From: Pseudomonas kilonensis
Lineage (GTDB): Bacteria; Pseudomonadota; Gammaproteobacteria; Pseudomonadales; Pseudomonadaceae
Assembly: GCF_001269885.1 (NCBI RefSeq)
Contig: NZ_LHVH01000017.1
Span: forward strand, 1 to 64,000
Direction: 5' to 3'
DNA: 64,000 nt
In this document: one piece after another, positions 45,088 through 54,326 of the stretch
Layout: the number at the start of each line of letters is the position of its first letter
Numbering within the stretch: the stretch's first letter is position 1
Notes under the pieces: model-generated
Databases searched by the model: none
The model's input: the letters and a program-made list of their open reading frames with translations, nothing else
Told to the model about the DNA's origin: nothing
Translations under genes and position numbers: made by a program

Positions 45088-46281
45088 ATGACTTTTCTTT
45101 TCCGGCTCTCCCTGGCCCTCGTCGTGTTGCTCTTGGGGGGCTGCGAACAATCCCCGGCCCCGGCCCTCGATCAGCAGCTCTATATCTGGCAACGCCAATG
45201 GACCCCGGCCCACGCGCTGGCGCTGCGCCAAAGCCAGGGCGATTTTTCCATGCTGCGGGTGCTGGCGTTGCAGGCTTTTCCCGGGGCGGGCTGGAGCCGT
45301 GCGCGGATCAATCCGGCCTTGCTCAAGGCTGACGGCCGTCCGCTGATCGCTGTGATTCGCCTGGACGGTCAGCTCAAGGCTTTGGACCAGGACGAGGTGA
45401 TCGCGCAAATCCAGCAGGTGCTGAGCGATTGGCAAGCCCAAGGCCTGACCCCGGTAGGTGTGGAGATCGACCATGATGCTGGCAATGCACGGTTGCCGGC
45501 CTACGGAACATTCCTCGGCCAACTGCGGCAAGTCCTGCCCGCCAACCTGCGGCTGAGCATCACGGCGCTACCGGCCTGGCTCGACAGCCCAGCATTGCCC
45601 GGGTTGTTGGAAACGGTGGACAGCAGCGTGCTGCAGGTCCATGCGGTGAGCGATCCACGGCAGGGCTTGTTCGATCCGAAACAGGCCCGGCACTGGGCGC
45701 AACGCTGGAGCGACGTCACCACACGGCCGTTTTATCTGGCCCTGCCGGCGTACGGCGTGGCGCTGCTGACCCAGGAGAGTGGCGTTCCGGTGGTGGAAAG
45801 CGAAGTGCCGATCGATCGCGGTGGCGAGCGGCGGGAGTTGCTGGCCGATCCGCAACAAGTGGCCGGGCTTGCGGCAGATTTGCGTGCCGATCCGCCGCAA
45901 CATCTCGCGGGGCTGATCTGGTTTCGCCTGCCGCTGGCCGGCGACCGAAGGGCGTGGAGCCTGACCACGCTCGGCGCCGTCGCCCGGGGCGATAACCTGG
46001 CCAGTCGCCTGGCGTTGCAGTGGGGAGAGCAGGGTGGTTTGTACGATATCCGCCTGGTTAACCAGGGCAATCTCGACAGCCCCTGGCCCCAGCGACTGAC
46101 GCTGGCTGTTGGCGCGTGTGACGGCGTCGATGCCCTGGCCGGTTATACGTTGCAACAAACCCCCGGACTGCTTACCTTCACCCGCATTCAGGAAGGCCGC
46201 TTGGCTGCTGGCAGCCAACGGGCAATCGGCTGGGCGCGCTGTACGAAAATTGACCAAGGAGGTTTCAATGTTTACCCGTAA
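45088..46281 (+). CDS. DUF3142-like lipoprotein
   Basis: 397 aa. A lipoprotein signal peptide ends at Cys19 (LLLGGC), so the mature protein is expected to be anchored in the envelope. The body has a TIM-barrel-like flavour: LYIWQRQWTPA at the start, VGVEIDHDAGNARLPAY, LSITALPAWLDSP and VDSSVLQVHAV, the pattern I associate with DUF3142. An acidic Glu-x-Asp-His near residue 130 could be catalytic in a glycosidase-like fold, but that is inference. Its end overlaps the next gene by 14 bp, so the two are translated together. Confidence 0.75.
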   Translation: MTFLFRLSLALVVLLLGGCEQSPAPALDQQLYIWQRQWTPAHALALRQSQGDFSMLRVLALQAFPGAGWSRARINPALLKADGRPLIAVIRLDGQLKALDQDEVIAQIQQVLSDWQAQGLTPVGVEIDHDAGNARLPAYGTFLGQLRQVLPANLRLSITALPAWLDSPALPGLLETVDSSVLQVHAVSDPRQGLFDPKQARHWAQRWSDVTTRPFYLALPAYGVALLTQESGVPVVESEVPIDRGGERRELLADPQQVAGLAADLRADPPQHLAGLIWFRLPLAGDRRAWSLTTLGAVARGDNLASRLALQWGEQGGLYDIRLVNQGNLDSPWPQRLTLAVGACDGVDALAGYTLQQTPGLLTFTRIQEGRLAAGSQRAIGWARCTKIDQGGFNVYP

Positions 46282-48418
46282 GTGGCCTCGTCACCTACTG
46301 TGCCTGAGCCTTTGCCTGCCGCTGGGCCCGGCGCTGGCCTGCGGGCCGGATTTCCCGATGCGTCTGCTGGATAACCGCGCCCAGTCGCTGGCCGAATTGC
46401 CCGAAGGCAGCTTTCGCTTTGAGGTCAGCCGCCTCGGCCAGGCGATTGCCGGGCTCAAGCCGGCCACCGAGGCAACGCGTAACCCGGACTACAGCTATGA
46501 CGACCTGCCTTCCTACGTTGAACAACGCAACAAGGCTGAGCAGATCGGCCTGACCCCGCCGCAGCAAGCGGTGGTGGAGCGCCTGCGGGCCCTGACCGAT
46601 GTCGACCAGGTGGCAACCGAAGCGGCCAATCTGCCTGATGAACTGCGCCTGTATGCGATTGGCGCGGCGGCTTTTAACGTCGGCGAGCATCAGCGTGCCG
46701 TGGACGCGTTCCAGCAGTTGCTGGCGTTACCGGCCGACCAACGTCGGTTGCGCAGCACCTGGGCCGCGTACTCCCTGGGGCGGGCCTTGTTCGCCGTGAG
46801 CACCGAGGCCGGCAGCGGCGACCCTGTGGTTTTGCAGGACCAGGCGCGAGCAGCGTTTCGCCAGGCCCGCGAGTTGAGCATTGCCGGCTTCAGCGATCCG
46901 CTGGAACTGGGCATCGCCAGCCTTGGCGAAGAAGCCCGGGTGGCCTACACCGCTGACGACTGGGACAGTGCCATCGGCCTGTATGCGATCCAGAACCTGC
47001 AAGGCTCCCCGGTGGGCTACAGCTCGTTGTTGCAACTGGCCGGTGATTTGAGCGTCCAGCCGGATGCGCGCTTGAGCGAACTGCTCAAGACTAAGGCAGT
47101 GCAGCGATTGGTCACCGCCTACCTGCTCAGCCGCGTCGGCTGGTGGGACGGTGAAGAACCCTCTGGCGAGAAAAGGCTGTTCGAACTGTTGCAGGCCAGC
47201 GCCCGGGACAACCTGGACGACGCCGACCGTTTGGCGGCGGTGAGTTACCAGCACGGCGATTACGCCAGCGCCCAGGCTTTTGTGCAAAAGGCTTCCGACA
47301 CCGGCCTGGCCTGGTGGGTGCGTGCCAAGCTGGCCTTGCGCGACGGCGACAAAGTGACCGCGGCGGCGGCTTATGCCAAGGCCGCCCAGGCCTTTCCGAA
47401 CGATGAATCCTGGGGCAACCGGCGCACACCGGATTGGAACTACGAGTCGGTGCAACCCAAGTGCCGTGTCGAAGGTGAAAGCGCGATCCTGGCCCTGCAG
47501 CGCGGCGATTACCTGCAAGCTTTCGATCAGCTCTATCGCGGCCAGAGCAACTATTGGTACGACGCTGCCGCCGTCGCCGAGCGTGTGCTCACGGTGGATG
47601 AGCTCAAGCAGTACGTCGACGCCCAGGTCCCGGCGCCACCGGCGTTGAGCCAGGAGGATCGGGACAACTACGTGCCGCTGCCGGTGGCTGCGAGCCTGCG
47701 CAATCTGCTGGGTCGTAGGTTGTTGAGAGAAGGGCGCTTTGATGAGGCACCGGCTTATTTCGATAACGCGGACCTGCAGAACAAGGCCCGCGCCTATGGG
47801 CAATTGCGCCAGGACGCGGAGTCCAAATGGTGGCCAACCCGACGGGCCGAGGCGTATTTCAATGCGTCCTGGATGGCGCGCAAATGGGGCATGGAGTTGC
47901 TCGGCTATGAGATGGCGCCGGATTACGCCAGCCTGGGCGGCAACTACAGCCTGGAACCGGTTGAACTGAAGGTCGGGCCGCTGGTGGCCGAAGGCGAAGT
48001 GCAACGCCAGCAGGCCAGCGCGGCGCAGCCTGAGGTGCGTTATCACTATCGGTTTGTCGCCACGGCGCTGGCGAGCCAGGCGGCGGATCATTTGCCGCAT
48101 ACCAGCCAGGCCTTTGCGGCGGTGCTGTGCAAAGGGGTGGGGTACAACTCCAGCCTTGAGGAACAAAGCGCGCTGTATCAACGCTATGTGAAGGACGGTC
48201 CGTATGTGGATTGGGCCGGCGATTTCGGTCATCAATGCCAGGAACCGGACTTCAGCAAGGCGAACAAACGCTATGTGACGCAGGCCTTGGACCCGATTCG
48301 TTCGACGTTGCGACCTTACAAGGTTTGGCTGGAGGTGAGCGGGGCCGTGCTGCTGGTAGCGGTGGCGTTGGGGCTGATCAGCCGGCGCCGGCGCAAGGCA
48401 CGGATGTCGACCAGCTAA
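46268..48418 (+). CDS. Conserved envelope protein with TPR-like helices, function unknown
   Basis: 716 aa. The signal peptide (1-24) ends ALA before Cys25; the lipobox is poor (Ala at -3), so lipidation is doubtful. The body is helical with repeat-like stretches (AFNVGEHQRAVDAFQQLLALP, YQHGDYASAQAFVQKA, LALRDGDKVTAAAAYAKAA) fitting TPR or Sel1-like repeats. A membrane helix near the C-terminus (about 690-708) is followed by RRRRKAR, so the protein is likely anchored with its bulk in the periplasm. ATG 46268 has AAGGAGG six bases upstream and lies inside the preceding lipoprotein gene. I do not recognise a characterised homologue. Confidence 0.75.
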   Translation: MFTRKWPRHLLCLSLCLPLGPALACGPDFPMRLLDNRAQSLAELPEGSFRFEVSRLGQAIAGLKPATEATRNPDYSYDDLPSYVEQRNKAEQIGLTPPQQAVVERLRALTDVDQVATEAANLPDELRLYAIGAAAFNVGEHQRAVDAFQQLLALPADQRRLRSTWAAYSLGRALFAVSTEAGSGDPVVLQDQARAAFRQARELSIAGFSDPLELGIASLGEEARVAYTADDWDSAIGLYAIQNLQGSPVGYSSLLQLAGDLSVQPDARLSELLKTKAVQRLVTAYLLSRVGWWDGEEPSGEKRLFELLQASARDNLDDADRLAAVSYQHGDYASAQAFVQKASDTGLAWWVRAKLALRDGDKVTAAAAYAKAAQAFPNDESWGNRRTPDWNYESVQPKCRVEGESAILALQRGDYLQAFDQLYRGQSNYWYDAAAVAERVLTVDELKQYVDAQVPAPPALSQEDRDNYVPLPVAASLRNLLGRRLLREGRFDEAPAYFDNADLQNKARAYGQLRQDAESKWWPTRRAEAYFNASWMARKWGMELLGYEMAPDYASLGGNYSLEPVELKVGPLVAEGEVQRQQASAAQPEVRYHYRFVATALASQAADHLPHTSQAFAAVLCKGVGYNSSLEEQSALYQRYVKDGPYVDWAGDFGHQCQEPDFSKANKRYVTQALDPIRSTLRPYKVWLEVSGAVLLVAVALGLISRRRRKARMSTS

Positions 48419-48469
48419 GCTAACGGCCAGCCGAACACAGTTGTTTGGACCGAGGTCATGGTGGCCTTT

Positions 48470-48602
48470 GTGGCGAGGGGATTTATCCCCGCTGGGCTGC
48501 GCAGCAGCCCCAAAAGCAGTTAACTCAATCTTCCTGGCATACCGAGTTGCCTGGTTTTGGGGGGCTGCTGCGCAGCCCAACGGGGATAAATCCCCTCGCC
48601 AC
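48470..48602. repeat. Large REPIN (133-bp inverted repeat)
   Basis: The outer arms GTGGCGAGGGGATTTATCCC (48470) and GGGATAAATCCCCTCGCCAC (ending 48602) are perfect inverted copies. Inside them GCTGGGCTGCGCAGCAGCCC and its inverted partner extend the match to about 46 bp per arm, leaving about 40 bp of loop. It lies between convergent genes. Confidence 0.93.
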
Positions 48603-48655
48603 AGGTTAACCATGCCCCCGGACCAAACAGTGTTCCTTCCAGCTTTGCGTTGTTC

Positions 48656-50056
48656 CTACATCTGCGTCGCCATCCCCTCCACATTCATCGCCGCCTGGCG
48701 TAACGCCTCCGAGCGGGTAGGGTGTGGGTGGCAGGTCAGGGCGATGTCCTCGGCTGAGGCGCTGAACTCCATGGCCACGCAGTATTCACCGATCATCTCA
48801 CTGACGCTCGGGCCTACCAGGTGCACACCAAGGATCTCATCGGTGCGTTCATCGGCCAGGACCTTGGCGAACCCTTCGGTCTCGTGGTTGATCTTGGCTC
48901 GGCTGTTGGCGGTGAAGGGGAACTTGCCGACCTTGTAGGCACGGCCTTCGGCCTTGAGTTGTTCCTCGGTCTTGCCGACGCTGGCCAGTTCCGGACGGGT
49001 GTAGATGACGCTGGGAATCAGCGCATAGTTGACCTCGGCAGCCTTGCCGGCGATCTGTTCGATGCAGACCATGGCTTCGTCTTCGGCCTTGTGGGCCAGC
49101 ATCGGTCCGGACGTCACATCACCGATGACCCAGACGCCGGGCGCTTCGGTCCGGTGATGCTGGTTGGCGAGCATGCCGCGTTTGTCAGGGCTCAGCCCGA
49201 CGTTCTCCAGCCCCAACCCTTGCGTGTAAGGCCGACGACCGATGGCGACCAGCACGTAATCGGCGTCCAGGGTCTGTGCTTCGCCGCCCGCCGCCGGTTC
49301 GATCTGCAATTGCACGCCGTTGGCCGAGGGAATGGCTCCGGTGACCTTCGAACTCAACTTGAACTGGATGCCCTGTTTACTCAGGGCCCGTTGCAGGGTC
49401 TTGCCGGCCTCGCCATCTACCCCCGGGCAGATGCGATCGAGGTATTCCACCACGGTCACCTGGGCCCCCAGGCGCCGCCAGACCGAACCCAGTTCAAGGC
49501 CGATGACGCCAGCGCCGATCACCACCAGATGCCGGGGCACTTCACTCAGGGACAAGGCGCCGGTGGAGTCGAGGATGCGTTGGTTATCGATGGTCACGCC
49601 TGGCAGCGGCATGGGTTCCGAGCCGGTGGCGATGACGATGTCCTTGGCGCTGAGTTCGGTCCTGGCGCCATCGTCGCCGGTAACGGTCACCTTGCCGGGC
49701 CCGTCGATGTGGCCCCAGCCTTTGATCCAGTCGACCTTGTTCTTGCGAAACAGAAACTCGATGCCCTTGGTCAGGCCAGCCACGCTTTCGTCCTTCTGCT
49801 TCATCATCTGCGCAAGGTTGAGGGTGGGGCTGACTTCAATGCCCAGATTGGCGAATTCCGCTCCCGTGGCGGCTTCGTACAGTTCCGAGGCATGCAGCAA
49901 GGCCTTGGAGGGCATACAGCCGACATTCAGGCAGGTGCCGCCCAGGGTGGCTCGGCCTTCGACACAGGCGGCTTTCAACCCCAACTGCCCGGCCCGAATC
50001 GCCGCGTTATACCCGCCGGGGCCGCCGCCCAGAATGATCACGTCGTAGTTGCTCAT
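48656..50056 (-). CDS. lpd: Dihydrolipoamide dehydrogenase
   Basis: 466 aa flavoprotein. Reoxidises dihydrolipoamide in 2-oxoacid dehydrogenase or related complexes. FAD motif GGGPGGYNAA, redox-active disulfide GGTCLNVGCMPSK, NAD motif GAGVIGLELGSV and C-terminal HPHPTRSEALRQAA with the catalytic His are all intact. ATG 50056 has GGGAG seven bases upstream; the frame extends to 50350 without homology. It stands alone, without E1 or E2 genes, like the third Lpd of P. aeruginosa, so it probably serves a shared or stress role. Confidence 0.93.
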   Translation of the reverse strand: MSNYDVIILGGGPGGYNAAIRAGQLGLKAACVEGRATLGGTCLNVGCMPSKALLHASELYEAATGAEFANLGIEVSPTLNLAQMMKQKDESVAGLTKGIEFLFRKNKVDWIKGWGHIDGPGKVTVTGDDGARTELSAKDIVIATGSEPMPLPGVTIDNQRILDSTGALSLSEVPRHLVVIGAGVIGLELGSVWRRLGAQVTVVEYLDRICPGVDGEAGKTLQRALSKQGIQFKLSSKVTGAIPSANGVQLQIEPAAGGEAQTLDADYVLVAIGRRPYTQGLGLENVGLSPDKRGMLANQHHRTEAPGVWVIGDVTSGPMLAHKAEDEAMVCIEQIAGKAAEVNYALIPSVIYTRPELASVGKTEEQLKAEGRAYKVGKFPFTANSRAKINHETEGFAKVLADERTDEILGVHLVGPSVSEMIGEYCVAMEFSASAEDIALTCHPHPTRSEALRQAAMNVEGMATQM

Positions 50057-50278
50057 TGCTGTTCTCCCGCTTGGCTTGATAAAAAAATTATGCTCGTAAT
50101 ATGAGCGTTTCCAGAGATTTCGGTCAAGGCTTAAGTCAAGCGGCCAGCGTGGGCCTTGGCATGAAGAATTCAAAACGGAAATTTCACAGGAATCGTTATA
50201 AGGTAACGGCATATAACGGAGCGTCGGTGGCGCCTGGCCACGGCCCCGGATTTTGATCGCCACGAGTGCTGGGGTGGT

Positions 50279-52240
50279 ATGCAAGTCGATCTTGATGTCG
50301 AGGGGGCACAGGTGGCCGAATGGCCGCGTTTTCAGCGCGCGTTGTTTCAAGGGCGCCGTTTGAAGCAGATTGCTTTCGCCCTGGGAAGCGTGGCGGGTTT
50401 GGGCCTGGTGCTGGCGTTTTTTATCGGGGTGTTTTCGCCACAGTCGCTATGGCCGGTTTTGCTGGTCAGCCAAGGCGCGGGACTCTTGGTGCTGGTGGTG
50501 GGTTTGCAATCGGCCTGGTGGGTCACGCAATGGCGTAGCAGGGCGCTGCTGCCAGCTGTGGATAACCTGCCTGCGGAAAACGAGCCTGTTGATAACCTGG
50601 GTTGGTATGAGCGGCTGCTGGAGCGAATGGGCGCTCGCGGGGTCGGCCTGCTGAAACAGATCGGTGCGCCTGCGTTGTGGTTGGTCGGGTGGTCAGTGCT
50701 GGTATTGCTGGGCCTGGAGCAAGCCTGGAATTTGCAACTGCCGGCTGCCGCCCTCGGTGTCTCGGCCAGTGTGGGGGCGGTGTTGTCGTTGTTGTTGGCG
50801 TTCGGGTTATTGGTGTTCGAGCGGCAATTGGCCCAGCAATCTCCGGTGGAATGGCCGGAAGCGCCGCCGCTGGCGCAACTGACGCGGGTGGCAATCATCG
50901 TGCTGGTGCTCGGCGCTTTGTGCTTGTTGTTCGCCGCAGAAACGTCCATCTGGCCGATGCGCCTGGCCGTGCTGATGGGGCTGTTGCCGGGCGTGGTGGC
51001 GGCCGAGTTTTTGCTGCGCGCGGTGCTGTCGTTATTCATCCCGCGCCGGGACGCCCTGGAACCGACGCTGCTGGGCCGCAGTGTCATCGCCGATCTGCTG
51101 CGCTGGCCGCCGCAACCGTTGCTGGCCCTGCAGCATGAACTGCACAACCGTTTTGGTATCGACCTGCGGCAGATCTGGGCCTTCAGCTACATGCGCCGGG
51201 CTTTTTTGCCGGTGTTGGCGCTGGTGTCGCTGGTGGGCTGGTTGTTGACGGGCGTGCATGAAGTGCCGCTGCAGGGACGTGGCATCTATGAGCGCTTTGG
51301 CAAACCGGTGGAGGTGTTCGGCCCGGGCTTGCATGTCGCGTTGCCTTGGCCGTGGGGCAGGGTGCTGAACGTCGAGAATGGTGTTGTGCATGAACTGGCG
51401 ACCAGCGTCGCGGAGAGTCGGGCCGTGGTCGAGGCTGAACCGGCGGAGGGACCGGCGCCGGCAATCGCCAATCGGTTGTGGGACGCCAGCCATGTGAACG
51501 ACAAGTCCCAGGTCATTGCCAGTCGTCGTGCCGACCAGCAGAGCTTCCAGATCGTCAACATGGACGTGCGCTTTGTCTACCGTATCGGCCTGACCGACGC
51601 TGCGGCGTTGGCGGCGACCTACAACAGCGCGGATGTGCCGACGCTGATCCGCAGCACCGCCAGCCGCATCCTGGTGCATGAGTTTGCGTCCCGCACGCTG
51701 GACGGTTTGCTGGGCGCGGACCGTGTCAGCCTCGCCGACGAAATCGGTCGCGCCGTCCAGGCTGATTTGCAATCGCTCGACAGCGGTGTGGAAATCCTGG
51801 CGACGGTTGTGGAGGCGATTCATCCACCGGCCGGTGCGGCCAATGCCTACCACGGCGTGCAGGCGGCGCAGATTGGCGCGCAGGCATTGATCGCTCGAGA
51901 GCGCGGCGCGGCGGCGGAACAGACCAACCAGGCGCAATTGCAAGCCAGCGTCGCCCATGACCAGGCTACGGCCACCGCCCGGGAAATCAACGCGACCGCC
52001 CAGGCCGCCGACCTGCGCTTCAATGCCGACCGCAAAGCCTACGCCACGGCGGGGCACGCTTTTGTGCTGGAGCATTACCTGGGCCAACTCAGCCAGGGCC
52101 TCACCAATGCCCGGTTGCTGATTCTCGACCATCGCCTGGGCGGCAGCGGCAACGCGCCGACCATCGACTTGCGTACCTTCACGCTGCCGGCAGACCCTGC
52201 GTCGCCGCGTAACCCTGTCCCGCCAGGAGCTGCCCATTGA
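50279..52240 (+). CDS. SPFH (HflK-like) protein with extended N-terminal membrane domain
   Basis: 653 aa. The first 320 residues contain about six or seven hydrophobic segments (near 32-50, 57-78, 130-150, 155-178, 203-222, 225-247, 305-322), far more than HflK's single anchor. An SPFH/band-7 domain follows (about 323-560): GIYERFGKPVEVFGPGLHVALP, then a polar helical tail with Ala- and Gln-rich coiled-coil character. It is the first of four genes that overlap by 4 bp at each junction. A perfect DnaA box lies at 50557-50565. Function unknown; membrane scaffolding or protease control is suggested by family. Confidence 0.78.
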   Translation: MQVDLDVEGAQVAEWPRFQRALFQGRRLKQIAFALGSVAGLGLVLAFFIGVFSPQSLWPVLLVSQGAGLLVLVVGLQSAWWVTQWRSRALLPAVDNLPAENEPVDNLGWYERLLERMGARGVGLLKQIGAPALWLVGWSVLVLLGLEQAWNLQLPAAALGVSASVGAVLSLLLAFGLLVFERQLAQQSPVEWPEAPPLAQLTRVAIIVLVLGALCLLFAAETSIWPMRLAVLMGLLPGVVAAEFLLRAVLSLFIPRRDALEPTLLGRSVIADLLRWPPQPLLALQHELHNRFGIDLRQIWAFSYMRRAFLPVLALVSLVGWLLTGVHEVPLQGRGIYERFGKPVEVFGPGLHVALPWPWGRVLNVENGVVHELATSVAESRAVVEAEPAEGPAPAIANRLWDASHVNDKSQVIASRRADQQSFQIVNMDVRFVYRIGLTDAAALAATYNSADVPTLIRSTASRILVHEFASRTLDGLLGADRVSLADEIGRAVQADLQSLDSGVEILATVVEAIHPPAGAANAYHGVQAAQIGAQALIARERGAAAEQTNQAQLQASVAHDQATATAREINATAQAADLRFNADRKAYATAGHAFVLEHYLGQLSQGLTNARLLILDHRLGGSGNAPTIDLRTFTLPADPASPRNPVPPGAAH

Positions 52241-53277
52241 GCCAGTCCTCTACACACGATCACCACGACCACGCTGGTCACGATCACGGTCATGCCGGTC
52301 ATCACCATGGGCATCATCACCACCATCATGGCGATCCGCAGCAAGCCGGTCCGTTCCCGTGGCGGCGGATGGGTTGGGCGGTGTTGCTGGTGGCGTTTGC
52401 CGTTGCAGCGGCCAGCCTGGTGCAAGTGCGCTCGGGGGAGGCCACGGTCATCACCCGTTTCGGCAATCCGGCGCGGGTGCTGCTGCAACCTGGCTTGGGT
52501 TGGCGCTGGCCGGCGCCGTTCGAGGCAGCGATCCCGGTGGACCTGCGATTGCGCACCACCTCCAGCGGCCTGCAGGATGTCGGTACTCGTGACGGGCTGC
52601 GGATCATCGTCCAGGCCTACGTGGCGTGGCAGGTACAGGGTGACCCGGACAACGTACAGCGCTTCATGCGCGCGGTGCAGAACCAACCGGACGAAGCCGC
52701 ACGGCAGATTCGCACCTTCGTCGGCTCGGCGCTGGAAACCACCGCCGCCAGTTTTGACCTGGCGAACCTGGTCAACACCGACGCCAGCCAAGTGCGCATC
52801 GCCGATTTCGAAGCTCAGCTGCGTCAGCAGATCGATCAACAGTTGCTCACCACTTATGGCGTGCGCGTGTTGCAAGTTGGCGTTGAGCGCCTGACCTTGC
52901 CCTCGGTGACGCTGACGGCGACGGTGGATCGCATGCGCGCCGAGCGTGAGACCATCGCCACCGAACGCACCGCCATCGGCAAGCGCGAAGCGGCGCAGAT
53001 TCGCTCCGCCGCAGAACGTGATGCGCGAGTCCTGCAAGCCGATGCCACGGTGAAAGCTGCGGATATCGAAGCGCAGTCGCGGGTAGAAGCAGCCGAGATC
53101 TACGGCCGGGCATACGCTGGCTCTCCGCAGCTCTACAACCTGCTCCGTTCGCTGGACACCTTGGGCACCATTGTCAGCCCAGGTACCAAGCTGATTTTGC
53201 GCACCGATGCGGCGCCATTCCGTGTCCTGGTGGACGGCCCTGGTTCCGTGGAAGGCAAAGGTGGAACACAACCATGA
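52237..53277 (+). CDS. SPFH (HflC-like) protein with histidine-rich N-terminus
   Basis: 346 aa. Residues 7-31 contain 16 histidines mixed with Asp and Gly, a probable metal-binding tail. One membrane helix follows (about 45-63), then an SPFH domain (EATVITRFGNPARVLLQPGLGW) and a charged helical stretch with RMRAERETIATERTAIGKRE, like HflC. The start is TTG 52237 inside the stop of the previous gene, with AGGAG seven bases upstream. With the neighbouring ATPase it suggests a metal-linked membrane complex. Confidence 0.8.
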   Translation: MSQSSTHDHHDHAGHDHGHAGHHHGHHHHHHGDPQQAGPFPWRRMGWAVLLVAFAVAAASLVQVRSGEATVITRFGNPARVLLQPGLGWRWPAPFEAAIPVDLRLRTTSSGLQDVGTRDGLRIIVQAYVAWQVQGDPDNVQRFMRAVQNQPDEAARQIRTFVGSALETTAASFDLANLVNTDASQVRIADFEAQLRQQIDQQLLTTYGVRVLQVGVERLTLPSVTLTATVDRMRAERETIATERTAIGKREAAQIRSAAERDARVLQADATVKAADIEAQSRVEAAEIYGRAYAGSPQLYNLLRSLDTLGTIVSPGTKLILRTDAAPFRVLVDGPGSVEGKGGTQP

Positions 53278-54326
53278 GTTTGGTTCCACGTGGAACAAAC
53301 GAGTTATCCAGCCCGTGGATCCAGGCCGGGCGCCTGGCGTTTCTGGCGCTTTACGCCGTCACGGTGTTGGCGGCGTTGGCCTGGGTCTTTTCCAACGTGC
53401 GGCAGATCGATCCGCAGAATCGTGCGGTGGTGCTGCACTTTGGCGCCTTGGATCGCATCCAGAATGCCGGCCTTTTGTTGGCGTGGCCTCGTCCTGTGGA
53501 ACAAGTGGTCTTGCTGCCCGCTGCGGATCGGGTGCTTGAGCGGCGGGTGGAAAATCTGCTGCGCTCGGATGCGGCCTTGCAGGCTGATCGTGTCGCCAGC
53601 TTCGCCACCCCGGCCAGCGATGCGTTGGCCGGCACTGGTTATTTATTGACCGGTGATGCCGGCGTGGTGCAACTGGATGTGCGGGTGTTCTACAAAGTCA
53701 CCGACCCTTATTCCTTCGTCTTGCAAGGTGAACATGTCCTACCGGCACTGGACCGGTTGGCGACCCGCAGTGCCGTGGCCCTGACCGCAGCCCGGGATCT
53801 GGACACCATTCTGGTGGCTCGCCCCGAACTGATGGGCAGCGACAACCAGGCGGCCGAGCGTCGCGAACGCTTGCGTGGCGATCTGGTCCAGGGGCTTAAC
53901 CGACGCCTGGCTGACTTGGCGGCGACGGGGCAGGGGTTGGGGATCGAAGTGGTGCGGGTCGATGTGCAATCGAGTTTACCGGGGCCGGCGGTGAGTGCCT
54001 TCAACGCGGTGCTGACGGCCAGCCAGCAGGCCGATAAAGCCGTGGCCAACGCCCGGACTGAAGCGGAAAAACTCACCCAGGCCGCTCGCCAAGATGCCGA
54101 CCGCGCCGTGCAAGTCGCCCATGCCCAGGCCAGCGAACGACTCGCCAAGGCTTCGGCCGACACGGCCACGGTGCTCGGCTTGGCGAAGACCCAAGGCAGC
54201 GATCCGCAAATGCTGCTGCGTCTGTATCGCGAACGCATGCCTGCCATCCTTCGCCAGGCCGGTTCAGTGACCACGGTCGATCCGAAAGACGATTCCCACC
54301 TGATCATCCAGGGAGCCGGACAATGA
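53274..54326 (+). CDS. SPFH (HflK/HflC-like) protein
   Basis: 350 aa. One membrane helix (about 19-41), an SPFH domain (NRAVVLHFGALDRIQNAGLLLA, then VVQLDVRVFYKVTDPYSFV) and an Ala- and Gln-rich helical tail with many AEKLTQAAR-type repeats. It starts with ATG overlapping the previous stop. The parS site at 53282-53297 lies in codons 3-8 and is read as Val-Pro-Arg-Gly-Thr. It is third in the SPFH/ATPase operon. Confidence 0.8.
   Translation: MSLVPRGTNELSSPWIQAGRLAFLALYAVTVLAALAWVFSNVRQIDPQNRAVVLHFGALDRIQNAGLLLAWPRPVEQVVLLPAADRVLERRVENLLRSDAALQADRVASFATPASDALAGTGYLLTGDAGVVQLDVRVFYKVTDPYSFVLQGEHVLPALDRLATRSAVALTAARDLDTILVARPELMGSDNQAAERRERLRGDLVQGLNRRLADLAATGQGLGIEVVRVDVQSSLPGPAVSAFNAVLTASQQADKAVANARTEAEKLTQAARQDADRAVQVAHAQASERLAKASADTATVLGLAKTQGSDPQMLLRLYRERMPAILRQAGSVTTVDPKDDSHLIIQGAGQ
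53282..53297. promoter_or_regulatory. parS-like site at the start of the third SPFH gene
   Basis: GGTTCCACGTGGAACA keeps the 14-bp core GTTCCACGTGGAAC; the first outer base is mismatched. It lies about 36 kb from oriC. Confidence 0.88.
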
